Assembly (NCBI GenBank): GCA_900315785.1
Contig: ONAL01000011.1
Coordinates: 1-59,051 of the forward strand
DNA from: an uncultured Eubacteriales bacterium
GTDB taxonomy: Bacteria > Bacillota > Clostridia > Oscillospirales > Acutalibacteraceae
Length of the DNA: 59,051 nt
Reading direction: 5' to 3'
This document shows, piece after piece, positions 26,064 to 34,543 of this stretch (the stretch's first letter is position 1; each line of letters opens with the position of its first letter). The notes under the pieces are model-generated. The model was not told the DNA's origin and did not search any database. It saw only the letters and a list, made by a program, of their open reading frames with translations. The translations under genes were made by a program, and so were the position numbers.

Positions 26064-26971
26064 ATATAGTTTTTATGGGAACTCCCGACTTTGCCGTTCC
26101 CACGCTCGAAAAGCTCTGTCAGAGCGAGCACAGCGTCCTCGCGGTTTTCACACAGCCCGATAAGCCTGTCGGCAGAAAACAGATTCTGACTCCGCCCGAC
26201 GTAAAGGTTTGCGCCGAAAAGTATGGGGTAAAGGTTTATCAGCCGACGACTCTCAGAGATGATAATTCTTATAACGAATTAAAAGCGCTCAATCCAGATG
26301 TAATCGTGGTTGTGGCTTACGGCAAAATCCTCCCCAAAAACATTCTCGAATTACCGCGCTTCGGCTGTATCAATATTCACGGCTCACTTTTGCCGAAGTA
26401 CCGCGGCGCCGCTCCGATTCAGTGGTCGGTGCTCAACGGCGACAAGGTGACGGGCGTTACCTCTATGTTTATGGGCGAAGGTCTCGACACAGGCGATATA
26501 CTTCTGACCTCGGAGACCGAAATAGGGGAGAACGAAACCTCCGCCGAGCTGTTCGACAGACTTTCTGTTCTCGGCGCTGACCTGCTCATCGAAACTCTCG
26601 ATAAGCTCCCTGAAATTACACCGATTAAGCAGGACGAGGACGAGGCGACATATACCGCCAAAATCACCAAGGAGCTCTGTCCGATTGACTGGAACAAGCC
26701 GAACACCGAGGTTCACAACAAGGTCAGAGGCTTGCAGACCTGGCCTGTCGCGACCGCGGTTCTGAACTCAAAGGACGTCAAAATCCACTCAACTCTGCTC
26801 TGTGACAAAAGCGGAAACGCGGGCGAGATTATCTCCCTCGACCCCCTCACCGTTGCTTGCTCGAGCGGCTCTGTAATCATCAAGGAGCTCCAGCTCAGCG
26901 GCAAAAAGCGTATGGATTCAAAAGCGTTTTTGCTCGGACATCCCCTCAGAATCGGAGATAAGTTTAACTAG
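26060..26971 (+). CDS. fmt: Methionyl-tRNA formyltransferase
   Basis: Formylates initiator Met-tRNA with 10-formyl-tetrahydrofolate. 303 residues: Rossmann N-terminus IVFMGTPDFAVPTLEKL, the folate/catalytic site INIHGSLLPKYRGAAPIQW (Asn, His), FMGEGLDTGDIL (Asp), and the C-terminal OB domain. Directly downstream of def, in the standard order. Confidence 0.96.
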   Translation: MNIVFMGTPDFAVPTLEKLCQSEHSVLAVFTQPDKPVGRKQILTPPDVKVCAEKYGVKVYQPTTLRDDNSYNELKALNPDVIVVVAYGKILPKNILELPRFGCINIHGSLLPKYRGAAPIQWSVLNGDKVTGVTSMFMGEGLDTGDILLTSETEIGENETSAELFDRLSVLGADLLIETLDKLPEITPIKQDEDEATYTAKITKELCPIDWNKPNTEVHNKVRGLQTWPVATAVLNSKDVKIHSTLLCDKSGNAGEIISLDPLTVACSSGSVIIKELQLSGKKRMDSKAFLLGHPLRIGDKFN

Positions 26972-26979
26972 GAGAAGCT

Positions 26980-27690
26980 ATGGGATATTTCAGTTTTCTT
27001 TACTATTACAACTGGAGCTATATGCTCTTTATGCTTCCGTGCATTATTCTTACAATCGTCGTTCAGGCGAGTATGAAAAGCACGTTCAACAAGTACGGCT
27101 CAATCCACAATTCACGCGGTCTCACGGGCTATGAAGCAGCTTCGAGACTTCTCAGCAGCTGCGGAGTTACGGGCGTGAGAATTGAGCGCGTTTCGGGCAG
27201 CTATACAGACCACTTTGACCCGAGAACGAACGTAATCCGCCTTTCCGATGCGGTTTACTCCTCGACCTCGATTGCGGCTGTCGGAGTTGCCTGTCACGAA
27301 GCAGGTCACGCGGTTCAGCACGCCCAAGGCTATTTCCCGAACAAGGTGCGTTCCGTGATTCTGCCTGTCGCTAATATCGGCTCAAAGCTGAGCTGGTTTT
27401 TCATAATCGCGGGTCTTGTGGCTTCCGCTATGCAGCCGTTGCTTTATATCGGAATCGCCCTGTTCTCGGCATCCGTGCTCTTTACGGTTGCCACCTTGCC
27501 TGTAGAGTTCAACGCTTCGTCGAGAGCCTTAAAGGTTATCCGCGAAACAGGTATGCTCTCGAGCGATGAGTATGTCGGAGCGAAAAAGACACTGCGCGCC
27601 GCCGCTATGACCTATGTCGCGTCAGCGGCTACGGCGATTATGCAGCTTCTCAGATTGCTTGCGATTGCGGCAAGCAGAAACCGCGATTGA
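26980..27690 (+). CDS. YugP-type membrane zinc metallopeptidase
   Basis: 236 residues with an N-terminal transmembrane helix (LFMLPCIILTIVVQ), zinc site HEAGHAVQH with H106 and H110, and two further transmembrane helices after the active site. The motif and topology fit the neutral zinc metallopeptidase family of B. subtilis YugP. Substrate unknown. It sits between fmt and rsmB, a common order in Clostridia. GGAGAAG ribosome-binding site. Confidence 0.9.
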   Translation: MGYFSFLYYYNWSYMLFMLPCIILTIVVQASMKSTFNKYGSIHNSRGLTGYEAASRLLSSCGVTGVRIERVSGSYTDHFDPRTNVIRLSDAVYSSTSIAAVGVACHEAGHAVQHAQGYFPNKVRSVILPVANIGSKLSWFFIIAGLVASAMQPLLYIGIALFSASVLFTVATLPVEFNASSRALKVIRETGMLSSDEYVGAKKTLRAAAMTYVASAATAIMQLLRLLAIAASRNRD

Positions 27691-27691
27691 T

Positions 27692-29023
27692 ATGAACGTC
27701 AGAAACCTTGCGTTAAAAACGCTTTTAAGCATCGAGCGCGACGGCAGCTATTCGGCTTTAGCGATTAATAATTCTGTAAAAGAAAATAAACTCAACAGGC
27801 TCGATTCGTCCTTTCTTTCGGCTCTCGTTTACGGAGTTCTCGAAAGTCAGCTGACGCTCGATTACATCATCAAAACCTACTCTAAAATTCCTTTAAGAAA
27901 AATAGAACAAAAAACAAAAATAATACTTCGGCTCGGAATCTTCCAGCTCGTGTTTATGGACAAGGTTCCCGACAGCGCGGCTGTCAACGAGAGCGTAAAC
28001 CTTGCCAAAAAGCACAGGCTCACGAAGTCCTCGGGCTTTATCAACGGAATTCTGCGCTCCGTCACCAGAGCCGAGCAGAGGCTTGTTCTGCCCGATAAGA
28101 GCAAGGATTACGAGTATTATCTCAGTATCAGGTACTCCTGTCCGCGTGAGCTCATTAAGCTCTGGACTGATTCCTACGGAGCGGAAATTACGGAGAATAT
28201 TCTCAAATCCCTGTTGGGACGTCCTCAGCTCACGGCTCGTGTGAACACCCTCAGAACTACCCCCGAGAAGCTCCTTTCACAGCTCAGGGACGACGGGGCA
28301 GAGGCTGGGCTCAGCGACCTTGTAGAGAATGCGGTTGTGCTCAAAAACACTGGCTCAGTCGAAAGCCTTTCCGCGTTCAAGAACGGCGGTCTTTACATTC
28401 AGGATATCGCTTCACAGCTCTGCGTCAAGGCGCTCGACCCAAAGCCGCACGACATTATGCTCGACGTTTGCTCCGCTCCGGGCGGAAAGTCCTTCACCGC
28501 GGCTCAGTATATGGAGAACCGCGGCAAGATTTATGCCTTTGATATCTACGAGCACAAGCTCAGGCTCATCGAAAAAACTGCTTCACGTCTCGGAATATCG
28601 ATAATCAAAACCGATATCCGCGAAGCCCAGTCTGACACGCGCGAGCTGGAGCTCTGCGACAAGGTGCTCTGCGACGTGCCTTGTTCGGGTCTCGGAATCC
28701 TCTCCAGAAAGCCCGAAATCAGATACAAAAAGGACTTGCTCAACCCCGAGCTGAGTGAGCTTCAATACAAAATACTTACGAATACGGCGCGTTTCACCGC
28801 ATACGGCGGAACGCTGATATACTCAACCTGTACGCTCAATCCCGCCGAGAACACCGAGAACGTCAAGCGGTTTCTCAGCGAATATCCCGAGTTCAAGCCC
28901 GCGGAGCTTAACCTCGGAATCGAGAGCGTCACGGACGAACCCTCGAACTGCCTTACGCTGTTTCCGTTCGGCGGTACAGACGGATTTTTCATAGCAAAAT
29001 TCAAGAGAGAGAAAAATGCTTGA
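27692..29023 (+). CDS. rsmB: 16S rRNA m5C967 methyltransferase RsmB
   Basis: 443 residues from the ATG at 27692, one base after the preceding stop; a longer frame would overlap yugP by 77 bases. N-terminal NusB-like domain (about 1-130), then a SAM methyltransferase: motif I DVCSAPGGKS, motif IV DVPCSGLG with the release Cys, and motif VI YSTCTLNPAEN with the catalytic Cys. Overlaps rlmN by eight bases. Confidence 0.95.
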   Translation: MNVRNLALKTLLSIERDGSYSALAINNSVKENKLNRLDSSFLSALVYGVLESQLTLDYIIKTYSKIPLRKIEQKTKIILRLGIFQLVFMDKVPDSAAVNESVNLAKKHRLTKSSGFINGILRSVTRAEQRLVLPDKSKDYEYYLSIRYSCPRELIKLWTDSYGAEITENILKSLLGRPQLTARVNTLRTTPEKLLSQLRDDGAEAGLSDLVENAVVLKNTGSVESLSAFKNGGLYIQDIASQLCVKALDPKPHDIMLDVCSAPGGKSFTAAQYMENRGKIYAFDIYEHKLRLIEKTASRLGISIIKTDIREAQSDTRELELCDKVLCDVPCSGLGILSRKPEIRYKKDLLNPELSELQYKILTNTARFTAYGGTLIYSTCTLNPAENTENVKRFLSEYPEFKPAELNLGIESVTDEPSNCLTLFPFGGTDGFFIAKFKREKNA

Positions 29024-30044
29024 TATCAAATCACTTTACTATCCCGAGCTTGAAGCCTTCATAACCGAGAACGGTTTTCCGAAGTTCAGAGCAAAGCAGC
29101 TTTACGGCTGGCTCAACAAGGGCGCTGTCTCATTTGAGGAAATGAAAAACCTGCCGAAGAATCTGATAGAATTTCTGTCGTCAAGTTGTTACATTTCTGT
29201 TGCAAATATTGAAAAAAAGCTCGTATCAAGGTATGATAAAACAGTAAAATACTTATTCCGTCTTTGCGACGGCGAGTACGTCGAAAGCGTAGTGATGAGC
29301 TACCGTCACGGCTACTCGATTTGCGTGAGTACACAGGTCGGCTGCAAGATGGGCTGCACCTTCTGCGCGACGGGCAGAAGCGGCTTTTCACGGAGCCTTG
29401 CGGCTTCCGAAATTCTTGCTCAGATAGAGGCCGCCCAAAAGGATTTGGAAATCCGAATCAGCAACATCGTGCTGATGGGAATGGGCGAGCCGCTCGACAA
29501 TTTCGACAATGTTATCCGCTTTTTGAAGCTAGTAAGCTCCGAGGACGGACTCAATATCGGAATGAGGCACATAACCCTTTCAACCTGCGGAATTGTCCCG
29601 AGGATTTACGACTTAGCCGAGTACAGGTTCGGGCTCACGCTTTCAGTTTCGCTTCACGCTCCCGATAACGAGACCAGAAGCAAGACTATGCCGATTAACA
29701 ATCGTTACCCGATAGAACAGCTTATAAAGGCTTGCCGCGATTACTTTGACATCACAGGCAGAAGGGTGAGCTTTGAATACGCGATGATTGACGGCGTAAA
29801 CGACACCGACGAATGCGCCGAAAAGCTGAGCCGACTTCTAAAGGGGCTCAACTGTCACGTGAACCTTATACCCGTGAATACGGTCAAGGGCGCCGGCTAC
29901 AAAAAGAGCCGCGCGGACCGTCAGCGGGCTTTCACGGAAATCCTGAACAAACACTCGATAACTGCCACCGTAAGACGGACGCTCGGAAGCGACATCGACG
30001 CTTCCTGCGGTCAGTTAAAGAGAAACTATACAGAAAAGATTTAG
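29016..30044 (+). CDS. rlmN: 23S rRNA/tRNA adenine-C2 methyltransferase RlmN
   Basis: Radical SAM enzyme that methylates A2503 of 23S rRNA and A37 of some tRNAs. 342 residues: CxxxCxxC cluster motif at C110-C114-C117 (GCKMGCTFC), MGMGEPLDN, HITLSTCG, FEYAMIDGVND, NLIPVN, and the C-terminal methyl-carrying Cys at 331 (DIDASCGQL). An AT-rich patch at 29160-29260 stands out from the rest of the gene. Follows rsmB, grouping two rRNA methylases. Confidence 0.96.
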   Translation: MLDIKSLYYPELEAFITENGFPKFRAKQLYGWLNKGAVSFEEMKNLPKNLIEFLSSSCYISVANIEKKLVSRYDKTVKYLFRLCDGEYVESVVMSYRHGYSICVSTQVGCKMGCTFCATGRSGFSRSLAASEILAQIEAAQKDLEIRISNIVLMGMGEPLDNFDNVIRFLKLVSSEDGLNIGMRHITLSTCGIVPRIYDLAEYRFGLTLSVSLHAPDNETRSKTMPINNRYPIEQLIKACRDYFDITGRRVSFEYAMIDGVNDTDECAEKLSRLLKGLNCHVNLIPVNTVKGAGYKKSRADRQRAFTEILNKHSITATVRRTLGSDIDASCGQLKRNYTEKI

Positions 30045-30060
30045 AAGGAGGTTAATAACT

Positions 30061-30786
30061 TTGGAAATATTCAGCAAAAGCGACGTAGGCTTAGTCCGCA
30101 CCCAGAATCAGGACGACTGCCGTTTCGGAGTTATTTCCCCAAGCTGCGCGTGGGCAGTAGTATGTGACGGAATGGGAGGAGCCAACGGCGGCAACATTGC
30201 CTCAGCCTCGGCGGTTGAGTACATCAGCCGTGAGATTGAGAAGATGTATTCCGACACGCTCTCCAAGCCCGAGCTCGCTACACTTATGACCGAGATTGTC
30301 TCACAGGCGAATAAGGCTATTTTCGATTTGTCTCAGAATGATGTTGAGTTGACGGGAATGGGCACGACATGCGAGTTTGTTCTTATCAAGGATACGACGG
30401 TTCACGTTGTTCACGTCGGCGACAGCCGCACCTACGCTATCAGAGGCGGCAAGATAAAGCAGCTCACCGAGGACCATTCCGTGGTTCAGGAAATGGTTCG
30501 CCGCGGAGAGATTACCTCCGAGCAGGCTCAGACGCATCCCAACAAGAACTTTATCACCAGAGCCCTCGGCATAAAGCCCGACGTTCACCTAGACTATATC
30601 GAGACCAACTTCATCTACGGCGATGTGCTTCTGGTTTGCACCGACGGCTTCTCAAACTGCGTTTCCACAGGCGATATGGTTAAGCTCTGCCACGAAAACC
30701 GCGGCGAGGGTCTGACCGACAAACTTGTTGACAAGGCAAAGGACGGCGGCGGTACCGACAACATTACCGTAGTCGTTATCTATTGA
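30061..30786 (+). CDS. prpC: PP2C-type Ser/Thr phosphatase (Stp/PrpC)
   Basis: 241 residues starting with TTG at 30061, set by an AAGGAGG eight bases upstream. PPM-family motifs: DVGLVRTQNQDDC, VVCDGMGGANGG (metal Asp), GMGTTCEFVLI, HVGDSRTY, LTEDHS, CTDGFSNC and GGTDNITVVV. It reverses phosphorylation by the PASTA kinase encoded immediately downstream (14-base gap), the standard pairing in Gram-positive bacteria. Confidence 0.95.
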   Translation: MEIFSKSDVGLVRTQNQDDCRFGVISPSCAWAVVCDGMGGANGGNIASASAVEYISREIEKMYSDTLSKPELATLMTEIVSQANKAIFDLSQNDVELTGMGTTCEFVLIKDTTVHVVHVGDSRTYAIRGGKIKQLTEDHSVVQEMVRRGEITSEQAQTHPNKNFITRALGIKPDVHLDYIETNFIYGDVLLVCTDGFSNCVSTGDMVKLCHENRGEGLTDKLVDKAKDGGGTDNITVVVIY

Positions 30787-30800
30787 CGGAGGTGAGTTAA

Positions 30801-32882
30801 ATGGATAAATACAGCGGAAAAAAGCTTGACGGACGCTACGAAATCCACGAGCTCATCGGCGTCGGCGGAATGGCGTACGTTTATCGCTGCACAGACACGC
30901 TCGACGACCGCGAGGTCGCGGTAAAAATCCTCAAGGACGAGTTCTTAAACAACGAGGAATTTATCAGAAGATTCAAGAACGAGAGCAAGGCAATCGCTAT
31001 GCTCTCTCACCCCAATATTGTAAAGGTATATGACGTAAGCTTCGGCGATATGATTCAGTATATCGTAATGGAGTATATCGACGGAATTACACTCAAGGAG
31101 TACATCGGTCAGCAGGGAGTTCTCGATTGGAGAGAGGCTCTGCACCTCACCACCCAGATTCTCAAGGCGCTCCAGCACGCTCACAACAAGGGCGTAGTTC
31201 ACCGTGATATCAAGCCGCATAACATTATGCTTTTGCAGGACGGCACAATCAAGGTGACCGACTTCGGTATCGCGCGCCTTACCGATAACCACACCAAGAC
31301 AATGACCGAGCAGGCTATCGGCTCTGTTCATTATATTGCTCCCGAGCAGGCTCGCGGCAGCTCCACCGACGGCAAGTCGGACATCTACTCCGTAGGCGTT
31401 ATGCTCTACGAGATGATTACGGGCAAGCTTCCGTTCGACGCGGACAGCGCCGTTTCCGTAGCTCTTATGCAGCTCCAGTCCACGCCAGTTATGCCGCGTG
31501 AGATTAACCCGGGAATTCCGCTCGGACTTGAGCAGATTACAATGCACGCAATGCAGAAGAATCCCTCCGAGCGTTACCAGACAGCTCTCGATATGCTCGG
31601 CGACCTCGAGAGATTCAGACTTAACCCCAACGTCCATTTTGACTACAAGTACTTTGTTGACCAGGAGCCGACAAAGTTTGTCAGCAAAAAGACGAAGAAG
31701 CCCGAGCCCAAGCCCGAACCCGAGAAGAAAAAGAAGAAGGGCGAGGCTGAGGAGCTCGCGACCAAGAAGGAACGCTCCACGGTGTTCCACGCTGTCAAGG
31801 CTTCAATCATCGCGGCGGCGATTATCATCATTGTTTTCCTTTCCGCTTCGCTCATAAAGGGCTTTATGTCAGCTCAGGCGACGGACGTAGAGGTTCCCGA
31901 CTTCAAGGGAATGACGATTGTCGAAGCGAACGAGAACAACCCCAACAACTTCAAGTTTGAGATAAAGAGCAGTCCCAAGTTCGACAAGAACAAGGAGACA
32001 GGCGAAATCATCAAGCAAGACCCCGAAGCAGGCTCAAAGCTTGTCAAGACAGGCTCCACAATTGAGCTTACAATCAACTCCGAGGACGTTGACGCGACTG
32101 TTCCGTTCTGTAAGAACCTCAGCCGCAAGGAAGCTTTGAAGCTTATCCGCTCAAAGTCTCTCACACCCACGGTTGTCGACGTTTACGACAGCCTCGGCGC
32201 TACCGACGCGGTTGTGGATACGTTCCCGCCCGCAGGCGTCAAGACCACAGTCGGCTCGCCCGTATATGTTTATATTGTTCGCGGAACCTACAAGGAAAAG
32301 ATTCAGGTTCCCAACGTAACCGATATGACTCTTGATACGGCACAGGGAGCGCTCAACGAGAAGAAGCTCGAGTGCAAGTACACCTACGATGACGAGAGCC
32401 TCGCTCCCGAGGGTACGGTTATCGGTCAGTCGCCGCTCCAGTATTCCAAGGTTGACGACGGCACAATCGTAAACCTCATCGTAAGCTCGGGTAAGGGCAG
32501 CCAGAGCACGGTTAATATCACCGTCGATATGCCCACAAACGTTGATTATGACGTTAATATGACGGTATCAATTGACGGCGTTGTGGATTCGTCCTACTCA
32601 AAGAAAATTAACCCCAAGTACAACTCAAGCTACGCTATGTCCTTCACAGGCAGCGGCAGCGCTACTGTACTGGTTATGCTTGACGGTCAGAATTACCGCA
32701 AGTATGAGATAGACTACGCCACGGGCAACTACAAATCCACATCCTATGCATTTGTCCCGACTGAACCCGAAACCACCCAGCCGACGGAGGCTCCGACCTC
32801 GGAATCCGAGCCCGTAACGGAGCCTGAGAGCGAATCGGTATCAGAGGAAGCGTCGGAGGAAAATCTGGATGAATTTGCTTAA
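30801..32882 (+). CDS. prkC: PASTA-domain Ser/Thr protein kinase (PrkC/PknB)
   Basis: 693 residues. Cytosolic kinase domain with intact catalytic residues: GVGGMAYVY, K42 (VAVK), HRDIKPHN with D136, DFG with D154, and the APE motif. Transmembrane helix about 334-353. Outside: three PASTA domains (about 362-432, 433-502, 503-568), which sense muropeptides or lipid II, then a further beta-rich domain and an acidic Pro/Thr/Glu/Ser-rich tail (651-693). Controls wall growth and other processes. The gene after thiN encodes a related protein with a dead kinase domain. Overlaps rsgA by 14 bases. Confidence 0.96.
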   Translation: MDKYSGKKLDGRYEIHELIGVGGMAYVYRCTDTLDDREVAVKILKDEFLNNEEFIRRFKNESKAIAMLSHPNIVKVYDVSFGDMIQYIVMEYIDGITLKEYIGQQGVLDWREALHLTTQILKALQHAHNKGVVHRDIKPHNIMLLQDGTIKVTDFGIARLTDNHTKTMTEQAIGSVHYIAPEQARGSSTDGKSDIYSVGVMLYEMITGKLPFDADSAVSVALMQLQSTPVMPREINPGIPLGLEQITMHAMQKNPSERYQTALDMLGDLERFRLNPNVHFDYKYFVDQEPTKFVSKKTKKPEPKPEPEKKKKKGEAEELATKKERSTVFHAVKASIIAAAIIIIVFLSASLIKGFMSAQATDVEVPDFKGMTIVEANENNPNNFKFEIKSSPKFDKNKETGEIIKQDPEAGSKLVKTGSTIELTINSEDVDATVPFCKNLSRKEALKLIRSKSLTPTVVDVYDSLGATDAVVDTFPPAGVKTTVGSPVYVYIVRGTYKEKIQVPNVTDMTLDTAQGALNEKKLECKYTYDDESLAPEGTVIGQSPLQYSKVDDGTIVNLIVSSGKGSQSTVNITVDMPTNVDYDVNMTVSIDGVVDSSYSKKINPKYNSSYAMSFTGSGSATVLVMLDGQNYRKYEIDYATGNYKSTSYAFVPTEPETTQPTEAPTSESEPVTEPESESVSEEASEENLDEFA

Positions 32883-33753
32883 CGGCATTATTGTAAAAAG
32901 CACAGGCGGCTTCTATTATGTGGAAGCCGCCGACAGTGTATACGAATGTAAGGCGAGAGGTATATTTCGAAAAAGGAATAATTCTCCTAAGGTCGGCGAC
33001 AGGGTCAGCATAAGCGTTCCCGCCGACGGCTACTGTTCTATCGAGGAAATTCTGCCCCGAAAGAACACGCTTCGCAGACCGCCTCTCTCAAATATAGATT
33101 TGCTTGTGATAGTCGTTTCGACGGTCGACCCCGCGCCGAACACTCTGATTATCGACAAGATGACAGCCGCGGCGGTCGATAACGATATCGAGCCTGTGGT
33201 TGTTATCTCAAAGTCCGATTTGAAATCTGGCGACGAGCTTGTCGAAATCTACCGCAAGGCGGGAATCAAGGCGTATTCCTATAACGCTGAGGATAAGGAC
33301 AGCGTCGACACAATAAGACAGCTTTTATGCGGTAAGGTCTCCGCTTTCACAGGCAACAGCGGCGTGGGAAAATCCACTCTGCTCAATCTCCTTTATCCCG
33401 AGCTCGAGCTCGCGACAGGGGAGATAAGCGAAAAGCTCGGTCGAGGAAGGCACACCACCAGAACAGTTGAGCTGTTCAAAATCGGCTCGGGTTATGTAGC
33501 CGATACCCCGGGGTTCTCGACTGTCGACCTTGAACGCTACAATATGATTGACAAGGACAATATCAAGTTCTGTTTCCCCGAGTTCAGGGATTACCTCACG
33601 AGCTGTCAGTTCACCTCTTGCTCTCACACCTGTGAAAAGGGCTGTTCCGTAATCGACGCGGTCAAAAACGGAGTTATCTCCGAGAGCCGCCACCAGAGCT
33701 ACGTCGCGATGTACAACGAGGTTAAGGATATAAAGGACTGGCAAAAGAAATGA
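32869..33753 (+). CDS. rsgA: Ribosome small subunit GTPase RsgA
   Basis: 294 residues. Late-stage 30S assembly factor. N-terminal OB fold, then the circularly permuted GTPase order G4 (ISKSD), G1 (TGNSGVGKST), G3 (DTPGFS), and a C-terminal zinc knuckle with Cys/His (CQFTSCSHTCEKGC). In most Bacillota rpe lies between rsgA and thiN; here thiN overlaps the rsgA stop by four bases, so rpe is not in the operon. Confidence 0.95.
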   Translation: MNLLNGIIVKSTGGFYYVEAADSVYECKARGIFRKRNNSPKVGDRVSISVPADGYCSIEEILPRKNTLRRPPLSNIDLLVIVVSTVDPAPNTLIIDKMTAAAVDNDIEPVVVISKSDLKSGDELVEIYRKAGIKAYSYNAEDKDSVDTIRQLLCGKVSAFTGNSGVGKSTLLNLLYPELELATGEISEKLGRGRHTTRTVELFKIGSGYVADTPGFSTVDLERYNMIDKDNIKFCFPEFRDYLTSCQFTSCSHTCEKGCSVIDAVKNGVISESRHQSYVAMYNEVKDIKDWQKK

Positions 33754-34382
33754 AAAGATGTGTTATAGTCTGCGCTTCTCCCGACCTCAGGGCTCAGCTT
33801 GTAAAGAGCGTGATATCTGACGGCGACTACATAATCGCCGCTGACGGCGGAATGAAAGTCCTCGCAGAGCTCGGTATCGCTCCCGATTTGTTTGTCGGAG
33901 ATTTCGATTCCTTCAGCGGAGAGGTTCCCGAAACGACCGAGGTCATCAAGCTCAATGTCCGCAAGGACGACACCGACTCTATGCACTGCGCGTCCGTTGC
34001 TTCGGAAATGGATTTTTCAGAGATAGTTTTCCTCGGAGCAGTCGGCGGTCGGCTTGACCACACCTTCGCGAATTTCAGCACCTTAGCTTACCTTTCACAA
34101 AAGGGCATAAGAGCCTCAATCATTTCCGAAAGGGAAGAGGTAAGGGTTCTCTCTGAGGGCGAATACCTCTTTGAAAACCTCGGTGGCTGCGACTTTTCTG
34201 TGTTTCCGTTTGCCTGCGGCAGCGTGACGGTTTCGTATATCGGCGAGGTCGAATACCCTGCCGAAAACCTCACCGTAAAGGCTGAGGAAAGCATAGGAGT
34301 GTCAAATGTCTTTCGCAGCAATTCGGTCAAGATAAAGATAATTTCGGGTCGGGCGCTCGTGTTTAATTCTTTTAAAAAATAA
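33750..34382 (+). CDS. thiN: Thiamine pyrophosphokinase
   Basis: Converts thiamine to thiamine diphosphate with ATP. 210 residues with AADGGMKVL, the DLFVGDFDS motif, RKDDTDSMHC and GAVGGRLDHTFAN, all active-site signatures of the family. Last gene of the housekeeping operon; no convincing terminator follows, and the next gene has its own tandem promoters. Confidence 0.93.
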   Translation: MKRCVIVCASPDLRAQLVKSVISDGDYIIAADGGMKVLAELGIAPDLFVGDFDSFSGEVPETTEVIKLNVRKDDTDSMHCASVASEMDFSEIVFLGAVGGRLDHTFANFSTLAYLSQKGIRASIISEREEVRVLSEGEYLFENLGGCDFSVFPFACGSVTVSYIGEVEYPAENLTVKAEESIGVSNVFRSNSVKIKIISGRALVFNSFKK

Positions 34383-34433
34383 TAAAACGTAATATATTTC
34401 GACGCAAATCCTCTTATTTCGTTACTTTTGCGC

Positions 34434-34461
34434 TTGTCTTTAACAAAACTGTAACTATAAT
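34434..34461 (+). promoter_or_regulatory. Candidate promoter P1 of the pseudokinase gene
   Basis: TTGTCT (34434-34439), 16-base spacer, TATAAT (34456-34461). Confidence 0.55.
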
Positions 34462-34475
34462 AACAGCGGCATTTA

Positions 34476-34505
34476 TTGAAATTTAAATATCAGCTGTGAT
34501 ATACT
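34476..34505 (+). promoter_or_regulatory. Candidate promoter P2 of the pseudokinase gene
   Basis: TTGAAA (34476-34481), 18-base spacer, TATACT (34500-34505), about 38 bases upstream of the start codon at 34544. Together with P1 this shows that the gene can be transcribed separately from the prkC operon. Confidence 0.55.
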
Positions 34506-34543
34506 TAATATGATGTGATTTTATAAATAACAGGAGGCAACAA

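Noticed and set aside
30061-30786. Start of the PP2C phosphatase at a later ATG
   Set aside because: The first available ATG would remove the metal-binding N-terminal motif; the TTG at 30061 has an AAGGAGG site.
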